This document shows positions 1 through 4,716 of a stretch of DNA of 6,157 nucleotides, piece by piece. Source of the stretch: an uncultured Clostridia bacterium (GTDB lineage: Bacteria; Bacillota; Clostridia; Oscillospirales; CAG-272); assembly GCA_946618395.1 (NCBI GenBank), contig CAMOLD010000081.1, forward strand, positions 1-6,157. The letters run 5' to 3'. The notes below the pieces were generated by a model. That model was not told where the DNA came from. It saw nothing but the letters and a program-made list of their open reading frames with translations, and searched no databases. Within the stretch, counting starts at the first letter, position 1. Every line of letters starts with the position of its first letter. The translations under genes and the position numbers were made by a program.

Positions 1-1147
1 TCACAACCGGCATTCTTGCCAGCATGTTTTCCAGGAAGATGCCGTAGCCGGTGGTAGGGTCGTTGACAAGAACATGGGTCACGGCGCCGACGAGTTTGCC
101 GTTTTGCAAAATCGGGGAGCCTGACATTCCCTGGACGATGCCGCCGGTTTGGGAGAGCAGGCGCGGATCGGTAACGGTAACGGTAAAGCATTTTCCGCCG
201 TCCGCCGCGGGATTGACCGCCGAAAGGCGCACGCTGTATTCGCGTGTGACGTTATCCGCCAGTGTGCAAAGAATGGAGGCGTCCCCTTCGCGCACCTCCT
301 CTTTTTGGGCAACGCTCATCGGCGCGGCGGAAAGATCGGGCAATTCGGTGTAAACGCCCCAAACGCCGTAGGGCGAATTGCCCAGGAGAGAGCCGACCTT
401 GCCGGGGTTGAAATACCCTTTCAGCTCGCCGGGGTCTCCCGGCGTTCCCTTGACCACCGCGCTAATGGTAACATCCGAAACGCTGCCGCGCCGAATGGGA
501 ATCGGCTCGCCGCTGTCGGCGTCGCAAATTCCGTGCCCCAACCCGGCAAAGGCGCCGCCATCGGGCAAAAGAAAGGTCACCGTTCCAATGCCGGCGCCGC
601 TATCCCGCACCCAAATTCCGGTTTTATAGCGGTTTTCCGCGTCGCAAAAGACCGGCGTCAGGCGGAATTCCAGCTCCTTGTTTCCGCGCCGGCAAAGCAA
701 TGTCATTGCCGCACCGTTCCCCTCCTCAATGCGCTCGGTCAAATCGCTTGCGCTTTCCAGCGGGGCGCCGTTGACGCGCAAAATGACGTCGCCGCGCTTG
801 ACGCCCGCCGAAAGGGCGGGGTTGATTTTTTTGCCGTCCTTTTCAATATCCGAAAAACCGACCACCGTTACGCCGTCGGTCATAAACCGGACCCCGAACG
901 GCATTCCGCCGGGATAGAGTTTCAGGTTTTCCAACTCCTCCTGGGAAAGGGGCTCCGAGCCGGTCAAAAGCGCAACGCCTTCCCCAACCGGCAGGTCGGA
1001 TTGTTCCAAAATGCTTCCTGTTTGAATTGCCATGCAGTCTTTTATCGTTTGCAAATCGTCGGTCGCCTGCACGGGAAGCGCAATCGAACACGCCGCGCCG
1101 GCAAGCAAAACCGCTGAAATCATCCATCTCCAAATTTGTTTTTTCAT
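1..1147 (-). CDS. spoIVB: SpoIVB-type sporulation peptidase (family S55), nearly complete, stop codon beyond the left edge
   Basis: SpoIVB is a serine protease made in the forespore and exported to the space between the two forespore membranes. There it cleaves SpoIVFA and so triggers pro-sigma-K processing (family knowledge). I translated 382 residues by hand. An N-terminal hydrophobic segment lies at about residues 9-28. A PDZ domain lies at about 83-165, with the carboxylate-loop motif AGVKRGDVILRVNG at 114-127. The S55 peptidase domain follows, with GLGHGI (His205), TDPRLL (Asp327) and GIVQGMSGSP (Ser342), then THVLVNDPTTGYGIFLENML near the C-terminus. Asp and Ser are 15 residues apart, as in the Bacillus subtilis triad. 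The ATG at 1145-1147 is preceded by AAGGATGG about 9 nt away. The frame is open to position 2, so only a short tail and the stop are missing. I saw no convincing sigma-F or sigma-G promoter upstream. The usual partner spo0A would lie outside the window if present. Confidence 0.97.
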   Translation of the reverse strand, partial: MKKQIWRWMISAVLLAGAACSIALPVQATDDLQTIKDCMAIQTGSILEQSDLPVGEGVALLTGSEPLSQEELENLKLYPGGMPFGVRFMTDGVTVVGFSDIEKDGKKINPALSAGVKRGDVILRVNGAPLESASDLTERIEEGNGAAMTLLCRRGNKELEFRLTPVFCDAENRYKTGIWVRDSGAGIGTVTFLLPDGGAFAGLGHGICDADSGEPIPIRRGSVSDVTISAVVKGTPGDPGELKGYFNPGKVGSLLGNSPYGVWGVYTELPDLSAAPMSVAQKEEVREGDASILCTLADNVTREYSVRLSAVNPAADGGKCFTVTVTDPRLLSQTGGIVQGMSGSPILQNGKLVGAVTHVLVNDPTTGYGIFLENMLARMPVV

Positions 1148-1456
1148 TCTGTTTATCCATCCTTCGCGCAATGTTTTTGCATTTGCGCCCTTGCGGGCTG
1201 CCGAATGTTAGTTTGCACCGGGCGCAAGATTTTCATGTTTGCCAAATCGATTGCCAAAAGGCATTTTTTGCACATACGGGATGTAAAAAAACAATTTTTG
1301 GGGCAAAAATAAAATCGGTAAAAATAGTTTTGCCGCAAACCAAAAAACGATACGCGCAAAGCTTTGCCGATTTTTTCCGCCTTTTGAAAAAACTATTTAC
1401 AAATTCCCCAAAAAGAGGTATAATAAAATCAGAAATTTGAAAAAAGGGGAAAAACG
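1148..1456. other. Divergent intergenic region between spoIVB and the 306-aa gene
   Basis: This 309-bp spacer is AT-rich toward its right side and holds the start regions of two divergent genes. The rightward sigma-A-type promoter at 1396-1424 is clear. For the leftward spoIVB gene I searched the minus strand for sigma-F (GYATA / GGnnAnAnTR) and sigma-G (GHATR / CATWMTA) elements and found only partial matches without correct spacing. The open frames crossing this stretch do not look like proteins. A 4-bp stem (TGCC AAAA GGCA, 1252-1263) followed by T residues is too weak to call a terminator. Confidence 0.6.
1396..1424 (+). promoter_or_regulatory. Sigma-A-type promoter of the 306-aa gene
   Basis: A -35 box TTTACA (1396-1401) and a perfect -10 box TATAAT (1419-1424) are separated by exactly 17 bp. 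Transcription should start near 1431, leaving a leader of about 26 nt with an AAGGGGA ribosome-binding site at 1444-1450, 6 nt before the ATG at 1457. The near-consensus sequence suggests steady housekeeping expression rather than a sporulation sigma factor. Confidence 0.85.
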
Positions 1457-2377
1457 ATGAGCAAAAAACGCAACCTGTTTGAAAATCAAAGCGTGCAAGC
1501 CCTTGCCGAATCCGCCAAATTGGGGCTTTTATGTCTTGCGGTCACATCGCTCCTCCCAAAGCGCTCGACGGGGTGCGGATTGATTGCGCTTGGCGAAAAG
1601 CTGGAAAAAATTGCAGGCGCAGCCAAAACCGGTTTGGGGGCAAAAATCAAAAAGAACGCCGGGACAAAGACGGACGAAGCATCCGAGGAGCCGGTGGAGT
1701 TCTTCCCCGAAGAGTCGGCGGTTGAGCCCGAAACGGCGCAGGTTGTAAAACCCGAAAAGCCGGAAAAAACCGACGAACAGGCGTCGGAATTTACCGCAAA
1801 CGGCGAGCTTGGCTTGATTGACGCCGCCGCCCAGCCCGAGCGCTACGCCGAACTTTTGGCGCAGGAAAAGCGGGGCGAGATTGAGCTGATCCGCCGCTAT
1901 CGCCGCAGCTATGAAAGCCGCCTGATCCAATCCAAAGACCCGATGCAGGATTATTACAGCGGTCTGAAAAACGCGCTGTTGCGCTACAAGGGCGTTAAAA
2001 GCCGCATCAGCTGGGCAAACGAGACCTTTCACCAGGGGCGCAACCATCTTGCAAAAATTATTGTAAAGACCAGTTGTTTGTATATCTACCTTGCGGTGGA
2101 TCCCGAATCGCTCAAAGGCACCAAATACGAGTCCGCCGTTGACGACGCCTCGGAAAAGAAAAAATTTGGCGAATTCCCAACCGTTATCAAAATCAAGGGC
2201 GAGCGGAAATATAAATACGCCCTGGAATTGATCGACCGCATTTGCGCGGAGGATCTTGCCCTGCCGCGGAACAAAAAATTTGTGGAAGTGGACTATCGCC
2301 GCCCCCCGAAAACCGACGAGGAACTGGTGGAGGAAGGGCTGATCAAACTGCTGGTTGCCGCGGGTAAAAAGGCATGA
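1457..2377 (+). CDS. Conserved hypothetical protein, acidic linker plus C-terminal conserved domain (306 aa)
   Basis: I do not know its function. Residues 12-45 are moderately hydrophobic (LGLLCLAVTSLLP) but too polar to be a sure membrane segment. Residues 70-110 form a Glu/Pro/Lys-rich, probably disordered linker. From about residue 148 a compact domain begins, with RRSYESRLIQSKD, DYYSGLKNALLRYKGVKSRI (165-184), GRNHLAK, LYIYLAVDPESLKGTKY (208-224) and an IKIKGERKYKYALELID stretch, ending near 262. I recall this arrangement (SRLIQS..., KSRISW, LYLALDP, TKY, a basic IK...KYA.ELI ending) in uncharacterised clostridial proteins, often behind variable or low-complexity N-termini, but I cannot name a Pfam entry. 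The alternating basic and aromatic residues could suit an RNA, peptide or nucleotide ligand; that is a guess. The gene has its own promoter and no strong terminator of its own. Its only TTA codon is codon 25, and it has no TCA or CTA. Confidence 0.9.
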   Translation: MSKKRNLFENQSVQALAESAKLGLLCLAVTSLLPKRSTGCGLIALGEKLEKIAGAAKTGLGAKIKKNAGTKTDEASEEPVEFFPEESAVEPETAQVVKPEKPEKTDEQASEFTANGELGLIDAAAQPERYAELLAQEKRGEIELIRRYRRSYESRLIQSKDPMQDYYSGLKNALLRYKGVKSRISWANETFHQGRNHLAKIIVKTSCLYIYLAVDPESLKGTKYESAVDDASEKKKFGEFPTVIKIKGERKYKYALELIDRICAEDLALPRNKKFVEVDYRRPPKTDEELVEEGLIKLLVAAGKKA

Positions 2378-2392
2378 CGCAGTCGCTTTTTC

Positions 2393-2450
2393 AAAAAAAT
2401 GAAAAAAATTGAAAAAAGCCCTTGCAAATCCAAAAAGAATGTGATACAAT
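2393..2450 (+). promoter_or_regulatory. rpsT promoter: extended -10 box with phased upstream A-tracts
   Basis: TTGCAA (2422-2427) and TACAAT (2445-2450) are 17 bp apart, with a TG at 2442-2443 giving an extended -10 (TGA-TACAAT). Three A-tracts lie directly upstream at 2393-2399, 2402-2408 and 2412-2417, starting 9 and 10 bp apart. That is about one helical turn and covers roughly -64 to -40. This is the position and composition of an UP element bound by the RNA polymerase alpha subunits, and phased A-tracts also bend DNA. A strong promoter fits a ribosomal protein gene. Confidence 0.87.
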
Positions 2451-2456
2451 ATCAAT

Positions 2457-2531
2457 ACGTATGAAATGAACCGTGCGCACCCTCTCAGGCGCCGGCGAAA
2501 CAAAATTTGAACAGGGAGGTGAAAACACAAA
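2457..2531 (+). promoter_or_regulatory. rpsT 5' leader with possible ribosome-binding-site sequestering stem
   Basis: From the promoter position the rpsT leader should be about 75 nt. Its strong ribosome-binding site GGGAGGTG (2514-2521) can pair with CACCCTCTC (2478-2486). This gives four pairs, one bulged C at 2482, then four more pairs including one G-U. The loop between contains GGCGCCGGCG. Such a stem would hide the ribosome-binding site and could serve feedback control by S20, which is known to repress its own translation in Escherichia coli. The pairing is visible in the sequence; the regulatory role is inference, and I do not know of a described S20 leader of this form. Confidence 0.4.
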
Positions 2532-2795
2532 ATGCCGAACATCAAGTCCGCAAAGAAAAGAGTAAAAGTTATTCAAACCAAAACTCTGCAAAACAAAATG
2601 TATCGCTCCGCTCTGAAAACAGAGATGAAGAAATACGAGGCGGCTCTTGCTTCGGGCGACACTGCTGCCGCACAGGCGGCTTACAAGGTTGCCGTGAAAA
2701 AGATCGACCAGGCTGCTGCTTACGGAATTATCCATAAGAACGCTGCCGCACACAAAAAGAGCCAGTTCACCAAAAAGCTGAACGCGCTCAACTAA
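2532..2795 (+). CDS. rpsT: 30S ribosomal protein S20 (bS20)
   Basis: S20 binds 16S rRNA and helps early assembly of the small ribosomal subunit. The 87-residue product has the usual length and character: an N-terminus MPNIKSAKKRVKVIQTK, a basic body of long helices, and the conserved region AAYGIIHKNAAAHKKSQFTK (62-81) near the C-terminus. The start is fixed by GGGAGGTG 10 nt upstream and by the conserved N-terminus MPNIKSAKKR. Codon choice differs from the neighbours (many GCT, CTG and AAG codons), as expected for a highly expressed gene. It stands alone, with its own promoter upstream and a strong hairpin terminator downstream. In many Bacillota rpsT lies near gpr, lepA or holA; none of these is seen here. 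Confidence 0.99.
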   Translation: MPNIKSAKKRVKVIQTKTLQNKMYRSALKTEMKKYEAALASGDTAAAQAAYKVAVKKIDQAAAYGIIHKNAAAHKKSQFTKKLNALN

Positions 2796-2854
2796 CCAAA
2801 CAATCATACCGACGGGACTGCAAAAACCAACCCATTTTGCCCCGCCGCGGAAAT

Positions 2855-2888
2855 ATGCGGCAATCCCAAAAGGGAATGCCGCATTTTT
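2855..2888 (+). terminator. Intrinsic terminator downstream of rpsT
   Basis: Arms ATGCGGCA-A-TCCC (2855-2867) and GGGA-A-TGCCGCAT (2872-2884) pair over 12 bp with a single A-A mismatch around an AAAA loop, followed by TTTTT (2884-2888). It lies 59 nt past the rpsT stop. The next ribosome-binding site begins only about 30 nt later with no visible promoter between, so the following operon may rely on incomplete termination here. Confidence 0.93.
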
Positions 2889-2931
2889 CTCTACCTTTTC
2901 CAAACAATTTGCCGGAGAGGAGGTTTCTTTT

Positions 2932-3726
2932 TTGAACCTTTTTTTAACGGTTTTGTTTTTGTTCTCTTTGGGCAGCAGTTTCGGCTGGCTGCTGGAACTT
3001 TTCTACCGCCGCGTCTTTTCGGCAAAGAAATGGCTGAACCCGGGCTTTTTGGTTGGTCCTTACCTTCCGCTTTACGGCTTTGGGCTGATTTTGCTCTACT
3101 TTCTTTCGGGCATTCCGTTTGACTTTTTGCCAAACGCAGTCTGGCGGACAACGGTTGCGGTCCTTTTGATGGGACTTGCCATGACCGCCGTGGAATACCT
3201 TGCCGGGGTGATCTTCGTTTACGGAATGAAGGTCCGGCTTTGGGATTACAGCCGCGAATGGGGAAATCTGCAAGGCATTATTTGCCCCAAATTCTCGCTT
3301 TTTTGGACGGCGCTCGCCGCGCTTTACCGTTTTTTGGTGCACCCCTTCTTTTTGCGCGCGGTGGACTGGCTGTTTGCCCATTTTGCCTTTTTGTTTGTGG
3401 TTGGAATGTTCTACGGCGTGCTCCTGGTGGACGTGGTGTGGTCGTTCCGGCTGCTTTCCAGAATCCGCGCGTTTGCAAAGAAGAACAAGATTGTTGTGCG
3501 GCTGGAGGAATTGAAAAAGGAAATTGCCGAGCGCGCCACCAAAAACAAGTTTGCCCAATTTCTGCTTGCCCTGAAGGAGCGCAGCCGGAGCATTTGGGAA
3601 TCTTTGCAGGACTATTTTGACGAGCTGTTCAAAAAGCCCGACGAACCGCCGCGCAAAAGACGGCGGAAAAAGCAACCCGAACCGCCGCAGAGCGAAAACG
3701 CTCCGACCGACGACCAAAAAGAATGA
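2932..3726 (+). CDS. PF06541 (CmpB-like, putative ABC-transporter type IV) membrane protein
   Basis: The protein matches the family annotated as 'putative ABC transporter permease' (PF06541, CmpB-like); its real function is unsettled. Signature blocks are GWLLELFYRR (18-27), NPGFLVGPYLPLYGFG (36-51), VEYLAG (87-92), WDYS (104-107) and NLQGIICPKFSLFWTALAAL (112-131). About five membrane helices can be drawn: 2-24, 40-60, 72-98, 121-141 and 147-175. Residues 177-264 form a long, highly charged, presumably cytoplasmic tail (KRRRKKQPEPP near 242-252) that could bind nucleic acid or acidic lipid; that is inference. The TTG start is chosen because AGGAGG (2918-2923) sits 8 nt before it and the protein begins directly with a membrane helix. 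No ATP-binding partner is nearby, which argues against a normal ABC transporter. It is followed 12 nt later by an XRE regulator, probably in the same transcript. Confidence 0.93.
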   Translation: MNLFLTVLFLFSLGSSFGWLLELFYRRVFSAKKWLNPGFLVGPYLPLYGFGLILLYFLSGIPFDFLPNAVWRTTVAVLLMGLAMTAVEYLAGVIFVYGMKVRLWDYSREWGNLQGIICPKFSLFWTALAALYRFLVHPFFLRAVDWLFAHFAFLFVVGMFYGVLLVDVVWSFRLLSRIRAFAKKNKIVVRLEELKKEIAERATKNKFAQFLLALKERSRSIWESLQDYFDELFKKPDEPPRKRRRKKQPEPPQSENAPTDDQKE

Positions 3727-3738
3727 AAGGACGGTCAC

Positions 3739-4344
3739 ATGGATCATTTGGAACAAATCATTGCGCAAAACATGACGGAATTGCGCAAATCCAAAAAATG
3801 GACGCAAGCCGAGCTTGCCGAAAAAATCGGCTATTCCGATAAATCGGTTTCCAAATGGGAACGGGGCGAGGCTTTGCCGGATACGAAAGTGCTGGTGCAA
3901 ATGGCGGAACTCTTTGGCGTTACGCTGGACTTTTTCGTCACCGAAAACGCCGCCGCGGAGCGCACCAAATTTGAGGCACCGAAAAGTGAACTCGGTTTCC
4001 GCATCGGCGTAGAGCTGCTTGCCGTTTGCGCGGTTTGGCTCATCGCCCTTTCGCTCTTCCTGTTCGGTTCCAACTCACCGGCGTTACAGTTCAAACATTT
4101 TTGGCTGGCGCTCATTTGGGCAATTCCAGCCTCGGCGCTGGTCATGGTGGTGTTCAGCCTGCTTTGGAAATTCCGCGTTCCGGCAATCGTGTTTGAATCC
4201 ATCCTTTGCTGGGCGGCGCTTGCCTCGCTCTATTTGCAATTTTTGGTGCAACTCCAAGCAAACCTTTGGCACTTGTTCCTCATTGGCATTCCGTTGCAGG
4301 GCGCCATTATCCTTTGGGCACAAATTCGGAAACAACGCCTCTGA
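3739..4344 (+). CDS. XRE-family regulator with C-terminal four-helix membrane domain (201 aa)
   Basis: Residues 5-65 form a Cro/C1-type helix-turn-helix domain: ELRKSKKWTQAELAEKIGYS, then DKSVSKWERGEALPD, then LVQMAELFGVTLDFFV. The SVSKWERG motif is typical of clostridial XRE regulators. A short linker (70-86) leads to four hydrophobic stretches at about 89-110, 121-143, 147-170 and 176-195. It is therefore probably a membrane-anchored DNA-binding protein with a cytoplasmic N-terminus. The ribosome-binding site AAAGGA (3726-3731) overlaps the stop of the upstream gene and lies 7 nt before the ATG. This supports co-transcription and perhaps translational coupling with the CmpB-like gene. The natural inference is that it senses a membrane signal, possibly the state of its partner, and regulates this operon. 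No operator is visible. Unlike its neighbours it has TCA and TTA codons mid-gene (codons 113 and 116). Confidence 0.95.
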   Translation: MDHLEQIIAQNMTELRKSKKWTQAELAEKIGYSDKSVSKWERGEALPDTKVLVQMAELFGVTLDFFVTENAAAERTKFEAPKSELGFRIGVELLAVCAVWLIALSLFLFGSNSPALQFKHFWLALIWAIPASALVMVVFSLLWKFRVPAIVFESILCWAALASLYLQFLVQLQANLWHLFLIGIPLQGAIILWAQIRKQRL

Positions 4345-4362
4345 AAAGTCCCGAAAACATAG

Positions 4363-4404
4363 AAAAAAGGCCTCTTTTTTACTCGAAAAGAGGTCTTTTC
4401 TTTT
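4363..4404. terminator. First of two tandem terminators after the CmpB-XRE operon
   Basis: AAAAGGCCTCTTTT (4365-4378) pairs with AAAAGAGGTCTTTT (4386-4399) over 14 positions, with one G-U pair and a 7-nt loop. T-rich sequence follows on the plus strand and A6 precedes it, so it can work in both directions. It starts 18 nt after the XRE stop codon. Confidence 0.85.
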
Positions 4405-4406
4405 GC

Positions 4407-4434
4407 AAAAAGACGTTCAAAGCTCGTCTTTTTT
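4407..4434. terminator. Second tandem terminator, bidirectional
   Basis: AAAAAGACG (4407-4415) pairs with CGTCTTTTT (4425-4433) around a 9-nt loop, ending in a T6 run. The mirrored A5 start gives a T5 run on the minus strand. It follows the first hairpin by only 7 nt. A third short GC hairpin (CGCCG GTG CGGCG, 4445-4457) comes next, without an adjacent T-run. Confidence 0.78.
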
Positions 4435-4638
4435 GTATCAATTTCGCCGGTGCGGCGTAAAAATTTTTTCTCGACCGGTTGTAGATTTTGCCGCCCGTTC
4501 CATTCCGCTTTCTTTATAGACAATGCGAAAAACCGCATCGGAAAGCCATTCTATGCGCTCTACTGGGAGGAGAATGCCATTCTACTGGGGAAAGAACGCC
4601 GCCACCCGAATTGTAGAGCCCATCCTCCGAAAAATAGG
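4435..4638. other. Structured intergenic region without a convincing gene
   Basis: These roughly 200 bp lie between the double terminator and the glycosyltransferase promoter. The plus-strand frame is open throughout but has no supported start and reads like no protein. Visible structure includes a CGCCG/CGGCG hairpin (4445-4457). A composite stem has GCTTTC (4507-4512) with GAAAGC (4541-4546) enclosing ATGCG/CGCAT (4523-4538). Complementary segments at 4557-4571 and 4613-4628 could form a pseudoknot. Near-repeats containing CCATTCTA lie at 4546 and 4577. A stop-interrupted minus-strand frame (4623-4438) ends right at the terminators. It could be a small RNA, a decayed gene or an intergenic repeat; I cannot decide. 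Confidence 0.4.
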
Positions 4639-4667
4639 TTGATTTTTTGCCCGCAGCCAACTATAAT
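4639..4667 (+). promoter_or_regulatory. Sigma-A-type promoter of the glycosyltransferase gene
   Basis: TTGATT (4639-4644) and a perfect TATAAT (4662-4667) are 17 bp apart. The start of transcription should be at about 4673-4674. A hairpin CGGAG-TTTAT-CTCCG (4674-4688) would then lie at the very 5' end of the mRNA. The leader is about 43 nt, with the ribosome-binding site AAAGGAG at 4705-4711. Confidence 0.87.
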
Positions 4668-4716
4668 ATCCTACGGAGTTTATCTCCGGATTCGCACACA
4701 CCAGAAAGGAGCGCTT

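Noticed and set aside
149..1117. 322-codon open frame on the plus strand opposite spoIVB
   Set aside because: It is exactly in register with spoIVB codons and is bounded by the antisense of two spoIVB TCA codons. The translation is low-quality, and spoIVB has its full catalytic triad and domain structure.
843..1160. Alternative minus-strand start at 1160 (105-codon frame) near spoIVB
   Set aside because: It is out of frame with the SpoIVB product and its translation shows no recognisable features. The ATG at 1147 gives the correct hydrophobic N-terminus.
1201..1320. Sigma-F or sigma-G promoter for spoIVB
   Set aside because: Partial matches exist on the minus strand (GTATG; GGCAAACATG), but none combines both boxes with the right spacing.
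2385..2420. GCTTTTTC / GAAAAAAGC complementarity as a terminator for the 306-aa gene
   Set aside because: The stem is AT-rich with a long loop and is followed by CCCTTGC rather than a T-run. The A-tracts are better explained as part of the rpsT promoter.
2461..2469. Two-codon upstream reading frame (ATG AAA TGA) in the rpsT leader
   Set aside because: It has no ribosome-binding site before it and lies almost at the expected transcription start, so it is most likely chance.
1529..2545. 338-codon open frame on the minus strand opposite the 306-aa gene
   Set aside because: It is in register with the sense gene and ends at that gene's single TTA codon. The Phe-rich translation is the typical antisense of Lys/Glu-rich coding sequence.
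2944..3900. 318-codon minus-strand open frame opposite the CmpB-like gene
   Set aside because: It is an in-register shadow ending at the TTA codon 5 of the sense gene. It has no domain signature, while the sense strand matches PF06541 clearly.
4450..4716. N-terminal extension of the glycosyltransferase from an upstream in-frame ATG at 4450
   Set aside because: The promoter (4639-4667) and ribosome-binding site (4705-4711) lie inside the extension, and family homology begins at residue 3 of the shorter form.
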